From NCBI RefSeq assembly GCF_002835735.1, contig NZ_PISD01000013.1:1-64000 (forward strand): a stretch of DNA of 64,000 nucleotides, given 5' to 3'. Position 1 is the first letter of the stretch; every line of letters starts with the position of its first letter. A program made the translations under genes and the position numbers. Origin of the DNA: Cytobacillus horneckiae. Its GTDB lineage: Bacteria; Bacillota; Bacilli; Bacillales; Cytobacillaceae. Positions 9,159-17,687 of the stretch are shown piece by piece. The notes beneath the pieces were generated by a model. That model searched no databases. It was not told the origin of the DNA and was given only the letters and a program-made list of their open reading frames with translations.

Positions 9159-9232
9159 TAATTAGTTGTAGCTTTAAAAGAAAGTTCGTTGATCAAAAAT
9201 AACACGAAAGCCCACATTCTACGATAAATAAA

Positions 9233-9274
9233 AAGAATCCATTTTGAAAAAAAGATTGATCAAAATGGATTCTT
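9233..9274 (-). terminator. terminator for the minus-strand MFS gene
   Basis: Arms AAGAATCCATTTTGA and TCAAAATGGATTCTT (15 bp, perfect). On the minus strand the stem is followed by TTTTATTTA. The 175 bases between this stem and the MFS stop hold no gene. Confidence 0.75.
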
Positions 9275-9449
9275 ACCCAGCAGATTTAAGTTTAGTTTTT
9301 ATAAAATAGTTTAATCACTTTCGAGGTGTCTAAAGTTTATTTTCAACTTGGCTAATAAATGATATAGTGACTCCTATTACGTAGCGTGAAGATCAAGAGT
9401 TTATCTTCTTTTAAAATGGTGTAACTTTTTTAAAGCATCACGACATTAT

Positions 9450-10640
9450 TCAAAACATCGCATCCTTTTTATAAAGTAAGGGTAAGCTTATTAAAAACAT
9501 AACAACCCCTAAAGCTAAAAAATATAGTGGCATCGCAAGGATAGTTCCGTTATGAAAAACGCTCATACCATAGGTTGTAGCACTGACGAGTAAATAATAA
9601 CCTAAGCTAAATATCGCACCCGCAGAACCAACGACATCTTGAAAGTCAACGAGCGCTAAGCTTAAACAGTTGGGTAAAGCAGTACCTGTACCAAATAAAA
9701 TAATGAACACACTAACAATCACGAGTGGCATTTGGAATGAAATCGGTAAGAAATGCACCGATGTAGCGAGCAATGTACCTATGAGCATAATGGCTAAGCC
9801 GCATACGATAATCTTCTCAGGTTTTGTGTGGCTCACGAGTCGTTTAGATAGCATCGCACCTGCAATAGAAGCGAGTGCAACGATAATGCCTAAAAAACCA
9901 TACATCGCACTTGTTAGTGTAAAATATTGCGTGAAAATAAATGGTGCTTCGGTATAATAGCTAAATAATACACCGTTAATACCGCCAATTAATACGCCAT
10001 AGCGCCATAGACGGGCATTTGTCATCATGCGCTTTACTATTGGCAATAGGGGCTTTACTTCGATTGCAGCAGGCGCTGTTTCAGGTAAGCGTAAAAACGT
10101 ATAGCAAAATACAATAACGCTCATAGCAACTAACACCCAAAATACAATTTCAAAGCCAAAATAATAATCGGAAAAGCCACCGATTAATGGGCCAATGGCT
10201 GGTGTGAAGGCAAGGGCAGCTGAAATTTGAGCAAACAATTTATGACGCTCAACACCAGTAAAGCTTTCGCGTAAAATTGTTTGTGTCACGACAGAGCCAA
10301 CACTTGCACCAAACGCTTGAATAAAGCGTGCAACTAATAAAACCGCCATTTCATTTGCTACTAAACAAAGTACGTTACCAATAAAATATAAAAACAGCCC
10401 ATAAAGCATTGCCTTGCGACGACCGATTTTATCGGATATACGCCCAAAGAAAAATACCCCAAAGGCAAAAGCGATAAAGTACACGCTCATCGTAAGCTGT
10501 GCATCACTCATAGAAGTTTTAAACGCTTCTGCGATAGAAGGTAATGATGGGCTAAAAATAGTTTCACTAATTTGTGGGAAGCCTACTAATACAATCAGTA
10601 ATAATAAGCTAGGTGTTTTGTTTCCGATGTTTTTCTTCAA
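9450..10640 (-). CDS. Bcr/CflA-family drug exporter (MFS)
   Basis: This 396-residue major facilitator has about twelve membrane helices. The DHA1 motif A is visible as GRISDKIGRRKAML after helix 2, motif B as RFIQAFGASVGSVV in helix 4, and motif C-like glycines and prolines (AALAFTPAIGPLIGGF) in helix 5. The Bcr/CflA opening FSPSLPSIAEAF is present. It should export drugs or metabolites in exchange for protons. The start is a TTG at 10640, placed by AGGAGAGGA seven bases upstream. A short translated leader lies directly upstream, and a four-copy 20-bp array lies beyond it, so expression is probably controlled. Confidence 0.93.
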   Translation of the reverse strand: MKKNIGNKTPSLLLLIVLVGFPQISETIFSPSLPSIAEAFKTSMSDAQLTMSVYFIAFAFGVFFFGRISDKIGRRKAMLYGLFLYFIGNVLCLVANEMAVLLVARFIQAFGASVGSVVTQTILRESFTGVERHKLFAQISAALAFTPAIGPLIGGFSDYYFGFEIVFWVLVAMSVIVFCYTFLRLPETAPAAIEVKPLLPIVKRMMTNARLWRYGVLIGGINGVLFSYYTEAPFIFTQYFTLTSAMYGFLGIIVALASIAGAMLSKRLVSHTKPEKIIVCGLAIMLIGTLLATSVHFLPISFQMPLVIVSVFIILFGTGTALPNCLSLALVDFQDVVGSAGAIFSLGYYLLVSATTYGMSVFHNGTILAMPLYFLALGVVMFLISLPLLYKKDAMF

Positions 10641-10652
10641 AATAATCCTCTC

Positions 10653-10736
10653 CTAGATAATTATAGGTTTGAAAGAAAAACATCGTAGCTTGGGAAATGG
10701 TGGCTTCACGAGTTTAATTTTTTCTAATTCACTCAT
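10653..10736 (-). CDS. 27-residue leader ORF before the MFS exporter
   Basis: An ATG at 10736 with a strong AGGAAGTG ribosome-binding site opens a 27-residue frame (MSELEKIKLVKPPFPKL, then RCFSFKPIII) that stops 12 bases before the exporter start. No homologue is recognised. Size and position suit a translational attenuator or coupling peptide. The Lys/Pro-rich middle (VKPPFPK) could slow ribosomes. The alternative is a truncated unrelated gene. Confidence 0.5.
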   Translation of the reverse strand: MSELEKIKLVKPPFPKLRCFSFKPIII

Positions 10737-10790
10737 GAAATTCACTTCCTTCTAATTAAAAATACTAAATAATTATACCATCCAAAAGGA

Positions 10791-10870
10791 TAAAACGATG
10801 CAACTTTTTTATAAATGGTATAACTTTCTTCAAAACGGTACATCTTTTTTATAAACGGTACATCTTTCTT
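10791..10870. repeat. four tandem 20-bp units upstream of the exporter
   Basis: The units start at 10791, 10811, 10831 and 10851, with consensus ATAAACGGTACATCTTTTTT and 2-6 differences each. The phase is exactly 20 bp, about two helical turns. Single related units occur at 9413-9432 and 17640-17660. It could be an operator array or slipped-strand duplication. Confidence 0.7.
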
Positions 10871-10907
10871 TCAAATCCACATTTACTTATTGCCTAGACC
10901 TTGTGTA

Positions 10908-11008
10908 ACGGACTAAATTGGGGTAGGTTAGCATTCCTGTATTAATTAAAAATGTTATAGAGTTTGTGAAAAAGTGTACTTAAACTATCGGGGGCTTTAG
11001 TTAAATAA
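10908..11008. repeat. long repeat shared with 22873-22985
   Basis: The shared blocks are GGACTAA.TTGGGG, then AAAATGTTATAGAGTTTGTG and AAAAAG.GTACTTAA. Here CTTAAACTATCGGGGGC runs straight into TTTAGTTAAATAAG, so the copy has the two arms of the interspersed repeat but not the inner hairpin. The stretch 10871-11149 has no gene apart from this. Confidence 0.7.
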
Positions 11009-11149
11009 GAAATAAATAAAATTATTATTGACTTAAGAGTGTAATGACAACTAAAAAAAGATAAATGTAAAGAGCCTTGCTTCAATCAATATGTAGCAAG
11101 GCTTGTATTTAAAGTTTAAATTAATCCCTTTATTATCGGATAGTTCAAT

Positions 11150-11643
11150 TTCAGAAGTTAAGTTAGAATAGTTTATTTGTGGCCTACCTAATTTCTTTCC
11201 CTGAGATCTGGCTAAGGCTATTCCTTCGGCTTGCCTTTGCTTTATTTTTTTTCTTTCTTGTTCGGCTCATAGGCTAATAAACTTAGGAATTGGTCTTCAA
11301 GCATTTTTCCTAAGTCACCCATACTTCTAATTTTTCTACTATCAAACAATTCTTCATTATCAAGTACTACAATATCTGCTTTAAGATTCCGAGTTATATC
11401 TTTCCATTCTTCAATGATGCCATCATAATCTCTGCCAAGTCTGTCAAGTGAATCAAAATAGATTAGGTCTCCTTCTCGTATAAAATTTTTCAATGTCTTA
11501 TAATTTGGTCTGTCAAAGTTTCTCCCTGATGCCTTATCTATAAAAATGAAACGGTCTTCAACACCTAACTCTTTCATTTTTAATACTTGTCTTCCTTCGT
11601 TTTGATCTTTAAAACTAACTCTAACGTAAGCCATTCTAACCAC
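11150..11643 (-). pseudogene. serine recombinase (Tn3/plasmid-type resolvase), broken
   Basis: The N-terminal catalytic domain is present: AYVRVSFKDQNEGRQ with the nucleophilic serine, then FDSLDRLGRDYDGI and DNEELFDSRK. Near 11268 one base is missing, so LLAYVAEQERKK reads LLAYEPNKKEKK and stops. The correct frame continues as IKQRQAEGIALARSQGKKLG, then RPQ, which is the start of the DNA-binding region, and decays after about 11150. The GTG at 11643 is the start, eight bases after AAGGAG. It is probably the resolvase of a lost transposon or plasmid. Confidence 0.85.
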
Positions 11644-11919
11644 TATAAATTCTCCTTAATACTCAATTTTTATTCTATGAAAATTACCATTATTATACAT
11701 AAAATCCTTAAAAGTATATTATTTTTGTAAACGTTTATAAATAAAGTATTAAGCTTTTATAAATGAAAAGTCTATATTTATCTTTATTGTCCTAAAAGTA
11801 TAAAATATTAAGCACCTTTATTTTTACACCGTCCAAATTTGCAGACGGTGTAATGCGTTTTTTAGCTTCAAAATTAAATAACTTTATTATCATTACACAT
11901 TTAAAAGAGAAGCTGCCTA
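11644..11919. other. intergenic region with terminator
   Basis: It is AT-rich with no gene. A clean hairpin at 11824-11853 (TTACACCGTC with GACGGTGTAA) followed by GTTTTTT makes a plus-strand intrinsic terminator. Confidence 0.7.
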
Positions 11920-12060
11920 ATGAAATGTAGTAGAAAAAGCGAAAGGTCTTATGGTGGGCGACCTAAAAGGTATCACAAGAAACATGCATGCATGAGACAT
12001 GCTATTGAGCTATATAAAATGGAAAAATACACAGAAATTTCCATAAAATTTTTGTTCGCT
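11920..12060 (+). pseudogene. resolvase C-terminal domain relic
   Basis: The frame contains GGRPKRYHKKHACMRHAIEL, then YKMEKYT. This matches the opening of the helix-turn-helix domain of Tn552-like resolvases (pattern GRP.KYH.KH.GM.HA.ELY). The catalytic domain is missing and the helix-turn-helix itself has decayed into unrelated residues. It has no credible start of its own and belongs to a different element from the relic at 11150-11643. Confidence 0.6.
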
Positions 12061-12132
12061 TATGGACCTATTTTCTCGGTAAAATGGTATGATTATAAAG
12101 TAATATTTAACTAAAGTGGGGGATATTAGAAA

Positions 12133-12819
12133 ATGAGTAAATTTGCAAAATTGTTAGCTACTGGCTTATTAGCTGGTGGAATCTTGGCTGGTTGTTCTTC
12201 TGAAGAAACAGGCACAACGGATGAACCAAAAGAGGAACCAAAAGCAGCAGAACAAAAAGCTAAAAATGCTTCTGAACCTAAGAAGGATGAAGCCGGTAAC
12301 ACAATCCTAGAAGAACCTGGCCAAGCAGCAGAAAGTGACCATTTCAATGCGGAACTACTTAAAATTGCAAAGGTTAATGAAACAGTAGACGTTGCACCTT
12401 TAAAGATTACAGTAAATGATATTAAGTTAATTAAGTTAACAGACGTTGATCCAACTTTTGCAGAAGAAGTTGCTTGGTCAATGGATGGGGATGCAGCTGT
12501 CTTGGAGAAAGGATTTTCATACCTTCAAATTACATACTCTGCTGAAAACACCGAAGAACAAAATATTGAATGGTATGACTTAATGAACATCATCACTGAC
12601 AAAGGAGAGCAAATTGACGGTCAGTTGAAAGATTTTTATGTAGATGATGCAGACATGGATTCAGAGTTTATTGGTAAAGTTAAGAAGGACTTTACAGATA
12701 CATTTGTGGTTAAGGATGAAGACATTAACAAAGTTAAATTGGTTTTTGGTAACACAATGAATGCTGATACTTACGATGATATTACTGGCGAGCAAACAGT
12801 TGAATATACGTTTGAATAA
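12133..12819 (+). CDS. lipoprotein, DUF4352/DUF5067-like
   Basis: This 228-residue protein has a type II signal peptide ending in the lipobox LAGC (Cys21), a charged low-complexity linker rich in E, K and A (residues 25-60), and a C-terminal beta-rich domain. The domain contains the pattern VNDIKLIKLTDVD, then YLQITYSAENTEEQNIEWY, typical of the immunoglobulin-like DUF4352/5067 lipoproteins of Bacillaceae. It should be anchored outside the membrane; function is unknown. The start is preceded by GGGGGAT. It is a single-gene unit between two terminators. Confidence 0.82.
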   Translation: MSKFAKLLATGLLAGGILAGCSSEETGTTDEPKEEPKAAEQKAKNASEPKKDEAGNTILEEPGQAAESDHFNAELLKIAKVNETVDVAPLKITVNDIKLIKLTDVDPTFAEEVAWSMDGDAAVLEKGFSYLQITYSAENTEEQNIEWYDLMNIITDKGEQIDGQLKDFYVDDADMDSEFIGKVKKDFTDTFVVKDEDINKVKLVFGNTMNADTYDDITGEQTVEYTFE

Positions 12820-12824
12820 AAATA

Positions 12825-12850
12825 AAAAGGCTGCGGTTGCAGTCTTTTTT
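12825..12850 (+). terminator. terminator after the lipoprotein gene
   Basis: AAGGCTGC, loop, GCAGTC followed by TTTTTT. The stem is short. Confidence 0.65.
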
Positions 12851-13729
12851 ATTTTGAACAGTATGTAAATTCCTACAAAAAAAGTTGTGCCTGTTAACCA
12901 AACGTATACAATCATGGTAAATAAGGTGGAGCCGGTAGTATTAATATATGGATATGTAAAACCTTAGATTTAAACATTCCATCAAATTATCAGATATTGG
13001 GATATGGATTTTAGAACATTTTTGTCCATCTTTATTGCAATCGGTTGTGTTTTATTGTTTGTCATAGATTACATCTTTAGAGACAAAACGTAATCGATTT
13101 TTATAAGAACTGAGCACCTAATTAAGATATAACATCATTCTTCCTCACATAATGAAAAAAAGACGGGATAAACCCCCGTCTTTAATTTTTTCCTCCAAAA
13201 TGATGAATTCAGTTAATTTTACAATTTTAAAAATTTTATTTTACCTAAAAAAAGTCTGATACCTTGTGGATATCAGTCTTTTTTTAGGATGTTTCTGCTT
13301 TAATCCAATCTATAAATATAATAACTTTAGGAATTTTGACATTTTAGCTATATATTTATTATTCAATAAATTTCCTAATCACTATCGATTTCATTTTTAA
13401 AACAAATATATAGTTTGTAAAAGTATACCTTTATAAACTATTAACATGAGGTTTTAAAAAGACTAAATTCTCCTAAGAGTATATTAGTGGAATTATTTTG
13501 GAATACGACTTGGCATCACTGATAAAGAGTTTAATTGGAATGACATTATCTATTTAAGTTAAATCAAGCGAAGAATGATTGGTTTATTTTTTTTTCTTCT
13601 TTTATTGAATATTTAGAATGTTTATGGAATTTTATGTTAAAATTGTTATATGAGATTAATGATGGGTGTGCATATATTAACGAACGAGGACAGATTAGTT
13701 GAAGAAAATGGTGATTAAGGAGGCTTAAT
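12851..13729. other. 880-base intergenic region with two terminators
   Basis: It holds two clear intrinsic terminators, 13159-13190 (AAAGACGGG with CCCGTCTTT) and 13246-13286 (AAAAAAGTCTGATA against ATATCAGTCTTTTTT). It also holds one possible hydrophobic micro-ORF at 13004-13093 (29 residues, MDFRTFLSIFIAIGCVLLFV and a charged tail) with only a weak ribosome-binding site. The rest is AT-rich and shows no gene. Two terminators in a row suggest that small genes between them have been lost. Confidence 0.55.
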
Positions 13730-14230
13730 ATGGAACAAGTTAATTTTTTTGAAAACAATCTTTGTTACGAAAAAGTGGAAAACGCATACTTGTTACACAA
13801 AAAAATAATAAACGAACGTTTGCCATTTGCTGATGTCCAACACGTTGGAAGTTCAGCCATACCCAATAGTCTTACAAAAGGCGATCTTGATATACAAGTG
13901 CGTGTTACACTGGAACAATTTCCAATCGCAGTTCAAACCCTTGAAGCGTTATATGAACTTAATGAGGGTAGTTCAAAAACGGATTGTTTCAGGGCATTTA
14001 AAGATAATTCAACCGTTCCTGCTCTTGGAGTGCAATTAACTGTGATTAACTCAGAAGTTGATTTCTTCTGGAAATTCAGAGAAGTTTTGTTAATTAATGA
14101 TAAATATCGAAAGGAATATGATGATATAAAGAGGAATTACGAAGGGAAAGAAATGGATAAGTATAGGGAAGCCAAAAGTGAGTTTTTCGGAAAACTTATG
14201 GAAACACCTGAATTTAGGAAACTAAAATAA
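13730..14230 (+). CDS. GrpB-family protein (UPF0157)
   Basis: This 166-residue GrpB-family protein of the nucleotidyltransferase fold has the signature VQHVGSSAIPNSLTKGDLDI: a GSS motif and a KGDLDI acidic pair correspond to the polymerase-beta-like active site. The biochemical role of the family is not settled; members in this superfamily add nucleotides or related groups to targets. AAGGAGG precedes the ATG. The next gene starts 30 bases on with its own AAGGAG, so the two are likely co-transcribed. The length is normal for the stand-alone form. Confidence 0.88.
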   Translation: MEQVNFFENNLCYEKVENAYLLHKKIINERLPFADVQHVGSSAIPNSLTKGDLDIQVRVTLEQFPIAVQTLEALYELNEGSSKTDCFRAFKDNSTVPALGVQLTVINSEVDFFWKFREVLLINDKYRKEYDDIKRNYEGKEMDKYREAKSEFFGKLMETPEFRKLK

Positions 14231-14260
14231 TAATAGTTATTTGACACAAGGAGTTAAAGA

Positions 14261-14902
14261 ATGGAAAGTAAAATTAAATTTTATGAAAGTGAATCCCAAA
14301 AGTTCCAACCCTCTAAACACTTTATTTCACGAATTCAAGAAATGGAAAATAAGAGTAGTTATGGAGCTAAACTTTCCTTGAAATGGACGGAGATTTTAAA
14401 TCAAACACTAATCAATGAAACCTACCCAGTGATTCACCCGATTGGTCAAGAGACATTTTCATTATACGCAGAGTTCCCAACTGGGGTTTTTGAATATGCT
14501 TTAGATATAGACGGTGCTATTTCCTTCATAAAAGAAAACAACTTTAAACCAGTCAAAGTTTCTCCATCGAGCATTATTAATTCTGTTGACCAGGGTAACA
14601 TAAATAAAGATCCAAACAAAATAAAACCAAATCATAAAAATCCTGTAATGGTATTACAAAGTCATTATTTAACTGATAATAAACCTTATTGTATCAATGG
14701 GAATCATCGCATATTTGAGGCTTATCGAAACAACGATAAACAAATAGAAATATTTGTATTTAAAGATTTAGAATTTGTTCCTTTCTTTTATGATATTCTA
14801 AGCAAAGCTGCTTACTTTTTTGAGATTGATTACACAAATGTAGTTAGTAATAAAAGGGATTTTATAAAGAATGAACAGGGTGCTTTCGCATATGATTTAT
14901 AA
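14261..14902 (+). CDS. hypothetical protein with a ParB-like NGNHR motif
   Basis: The 213-residue soluble protein is of unrecognised family. The middle contains KPVKVSPSSIINSVDQGNIN and then YLTDNKPYCINGNHRIFEAY. The order (place something at a position, then an NGNHR followed by a helix) resembles ParB/sulfiredoxin-type nucleotide-binding proteins, in which a G(N)xHR motif contacts the nucleotide phosphates. It follows the GrpB-family gene by 30 bases, so a joint nucleotide-related function is possible. The assignment is inference from one motif and neighbour. Confidence 0.6.
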   Translation: MESKIKFYESESQKFQPSKHFISRIQEMENKSSYGAKLSLKWTEILNQTLINETYPVIHPIGQETFSLYAEFPTGVFEYALDIDGAISFIKENNFKPVKVSPSSIINSVDQGNINKDPNKIKPNHKNPVMVLQSHYLTDNKPYCINGNHRIFEAYRNNDKQIEIFVFKDLEFVPFFYDILSKAAYFFEIDYTNVVSNKRDFIKNEQGAFAYDL

Positions 14903-14971
14903 ATAACTTGGTTTGCAGTTATTCAATTAACGGGTACGATTGTTAGAATAATTATTAATAAAGCGAAAAAA

Positions 14972-15001
14972 CACAGAGGATGCTAAAACCTCTGCATTTT
15001 C
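14972..15001 (+). terminator. terminator after the GrpB-family operon
   Basis: Arms CAGAGG and CCTCTG are followed by CATTTTC. The stem is short. Confidence 0.55.
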
Positions 15002-15003
15002 TT

Positions 15004-15574
15004 ATGCGATTTACTTGACTGAAAATATGTGATTTAAATCGTTATTTTACTTGTGAATTGACATTTTCTACTTCATAACCGAACTACTTAGAGTTATCCC
15101 TGGCTTCTTTTTTACAAGCCCCGATTTTATTAATCGCAGGCGGGGTTTGCGATCCCTTTTTTTCAGCCGTCATTAGGAAGAAAGACCCCTTTTTTTTCGT
15201 CGCTCAAGGATTAGCGACAAACTTACAATATTGTTATATTTATTAATTGTATACTTTTACAAACAATTTTTATAGATAAAAAAAAAGTATCATCCTTGTC
15301 TTTTTTCAGATTTTCTTTACTTGCAACAGTGGCTCCACTTACTTACTTAAATTTGAAAACGGCCAAGTTTGCTGTAACAAACTTGACCGGAGCATAATAT
15401 TTAATATATTCATCAAAATAACTCAGGGAAGTCTATTTCAGGTTTAAGCATCAAACACCTAGCCAAATGGCATTTTTACCTTTCACGTTGGCTATTTGGC
15501 GACAGCTAATCCTACTTTTTAAAAGAAATTGGTTTATGTTTTAAAGAAATGGGAATCTAATTACTAACCGAATA
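15004..15574. other. 570-base intergenic region upstream of riboswitch 2
   Basis: No gene is supported. Hairpins are visible at 15363-15390 (CAAGTTTG with CAAACTTG) and near 15460-15500 (GCCAAAT with ATTTGGC). Poly-T stretches around 15110-15195 look like worn terminators. The promoter for the riboswitch transcript should lie in 15500-15575. Confidence 0.45.
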
Positions 15575-15711
15575 AAAATGTTTCCTAGGGTTCCGCATAT
15601 TTTGTTTGGTCTGGTCCGAGAGGAAACTCGCAGTGTTTAACACTACTGTGCCACGGAGGGATAAAAGCCCGGGAGATATCACGTTAAGTGGTATTTCTCG
15701 GGCTTTTTTAT
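15575..15711 (+). promoter_or_regulatory. guanidine-I (ykkC) riboswitch before ureohydrolase gene
   Basis: CTAGGGTTCCG at 15585-15595, GGTCTGGTCCGAGAGG at 15608-15623 and ACGGAGGGATAAAAGCCC at 15653-15670 are the invariant blocks of the ykkC aptamer. AGCCCGGGAGATATCAC pairs with GTGGTATTTCTCGGGCT and is followed by TTTTTAT, making the off-state terminator. Apart from the variable stem the design equals the copy at 275-411. The next gene starts 29 bases on, so guanidine should induce it. Confidence 0.96.
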
Positions 15712-15739
15712 ATATAAAAAACTTAAAGGAGTGTCAGAG

Positions 15740-16822
15740 ATGAACACAAATGGTCAAAAAGCGCTCGAACTTGCGGCGCAAATCTCTACTACAGAAAAAG
15801 AGAAAAGGAAAGTGAAAGAGATAGAAATGGGACTTCCTGCTTCTGAAAGTGTTACTGATGAAAATATTACTACGTTTGTTCGTGGTGAACATCCATCATA
15901 CGCAGGATTAGCGACATTTTTAAGAAGCACATATCTTGAAGATGTTTCTAAGGTTGGAGAAGTAGATGTTGCTTTTGTTGGTGCCCCTTTTGATGCAGGA
16001 ACAACCTTTAGACCAGGTACACGATTCGGTCCTGAAGCAATGCGAAACATTTCAAAATTGTACCAAACGTATCATTTTGAAGCAGGTATTGATTTGAAAG
16101 AACACATTAAGATGGCTGATATCGGTGACATCTATTCCGTACACAATTTAGAAAAGCAATTTGATCAGTTAAGTAAGGCTGTAAGCCATATTGTGAATAA
16201 TGGAACATTCCCTGTTGTTCTTGGGGGAGATCATTCAATCGCGTACGGTACAATTAAAGGACTAGCTGAAGCAACCGAAGGAAAAGTCGGTGTCATTCAA
16301 TTGGATCGCCATTTAGATATGCAAGAAAAGGAAATGGATGAACGCATGCACGACACGCCATTATTCCACGCAAGCAATTTACCGAATGTAGATCCTAAAA
16401 ACATTGTTCACATCGGTATTGGTGGCTGGCAAAACGATGTTAAAGGGGCACTTGCTGCAAAAGAGAGAGGAAATACAGTATTAACAATGGATGATGTTGA
16501 TGAACTAGGCATCGATCGCATTGCTGAAATTGCCTTAGAGAAAGCATGGGCTGATGGTGTAGAAGCAGTATACCTCACAATAGATGTCGATTGTATCGAC
16601 AGTGGCATTTCGATGGGAACTGGATGGCCTGAGCCGGGTGGATTTTTACCACGAGAAGTTCTTCGTTTGGTTAAAAAGCTAGCAGAAAAAGGATTAGCAG
16701 GTCTAGAAGTCGTGGAAGTAAGCCCCCCATATGACCATAATAATCAAACGGCACTAATGGGAACTAGAATTGTTTGTGATGTGCTAAGTTCATTGGTGAA
16801 AAATAAGCATTTAGGTGCATAA
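15740..16822 (+). CDS. ureohydrolase, probable guanidine hydrolase
   Basis: This 360-residue arginase/agmatinase-superfamily enzyme has the two-metal ligands in place: GGDHS (H165), QLDRHLD (D189, H191, D193) and TIDVDCID (D282, D284). It has a longer N-terminal extension than agmatinases. It also has RHLD where most relatives have AHxD, plus HDTPLFHAS and GIGGWQ, which from memory resemble the Ni2+-dependent guanidine hydrolase group. A guanidine-I riboswitch stands directly upstream, so the inferred reaction is guanidine to urea plus ammonia. AAAGGAG precedes the ATG at 15740 by eight bases, ruling out the upstream GTG. No urease or nickel chaperone gene lies nearby. An agmatinase or guanidino-acid hydrolase is the alternative. 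Confidence 0.85.
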   Translation: MNTNGQKALELAAQISTTEKEKRKVKEIEMGLPASESVTDENITTFVRGEHPSYAGLATFLRSTYLEDVSKVGEVDVAFVGAPFDAGTTFRPGTRFGPEAMRNISKLYQTYHFEAGIDLKEHIKMADIGDIYSVHNLEKQFDQLSKAVSHIVNNGTFPVVLGGDHSIAYGTIKGLAEATEGKVGVIQLDRHLDMQEKEMDERMHDTPLFHASNLPNVDPKNIVHIGIGGWQNDVKGALAAKERGNTVLTMDDVDELGIDRIAEIALEKAWADGVEAVYLTIDVDCIDSGISMGTGWPEPGGFLPREVLRLVKKLAEKGLAGLEVVEVSPPYDHNNQTALMGTRIVCDVLSSLVKNKHLGA

Positions 16823-16829
16823 GTTAGTA

Positions 16830-16866
16830 AATCTCGTTGCTGTATTTCGGCAATGAGATTTTATTT
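16830..16866 (+). terminator. terminator after the ureohydrolase gene
   Basis: Arms AATCTCGTTGC and GCAATGAGATT are followed by TTATTTTA. Confidence 0.88.
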
Positions 16867-16899
16867 TATACTTTTATAAACTATTTTAAATTTAATTAA

Positions 16900-17023
16900 G
16901 CAAGCCATCCAAAAAGTCATTTTAACTGTGCTAGCAGCCATTTCGAAAAGGAACGTATTGACAGCAAAAAATAGACAGGCTGAAGGTATTCAGGCAGCTA
17001 AAGCTAAAGGAATAAATCAGTAG
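16900..17023 (+). pseudogene. resolvase fragment, third relic
   Basis: One frame reads VLAAISKRNVLTAKNRQAEG, then IQAAKAKGINQ and stop. NRQAEGIQAAKAKGI is the linker just before the DNA-binding domain of serine resolvases. Everything before and after is missing. The region 17024-17687 that follows has no gene. It has one strong hairpin at 17151-17178 (AAACCTTCCT with AGGAAGGTTT) and one copy of the 20-bp unit near 17645. Confidence 0.55.
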
Positions 17024-17687
17024 AATAGATAGCTAGGGATAATGCGATTTATCGGTATAACATAGTATTGAAAATCTCATGCTCCAATTACTTCATATGA
17101 ACATCTATATAATCTTCCAAGATATATATAGTTTAGGTGATAACACAAAAAAACCTTCCTATAGCACTAGGAAGGTTTACAATTATATTAAATTAATCTG
17201 TAAGACTAGCAAAATATGCTGTATAACGTTGTAATCCTTGTTGCTTCACAAATGTCAGACTGAATAAAATTCTATCATTGACTAGCTTTGATTATTAATT
17301 AGTTCCCCAAATGGCTCTTCCGCCCGTATGACCTGTATTTTTATGAATTTCTTTGTTTACTAACTCCATTCTACCTCTGTTTTGATGATGATGCCATGTA
17401 TAATTTCTTGGCGGTTTCCTGCAAGAATATCCCTTTGTTGCACGGGAGAAAACTTAGCTCTTAGCGATGCATTAGCTCTGCTAAAATGTACAGTATTTGA
17501 AGACTTAAGTAACTCATTAGGTAGTGTCATGCTATGTGTCGATGAAATATAGGAAGTATTTTCTAAAACCTTTTTTCATGGTACACCCCAAAAGTTTGAT
17601 TAAAAAATATTATAAAGAAGGTGAGCTCAACGTTTCATATGAAATTCATCCATTTTTCAAAACGGTGTAACTTTTTGGTCACTACCT

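Noticed and set aside
10791-10870. CRISPR array
   Set aside because: The four 20-bp units abut with no spacers and there are no cas genes.
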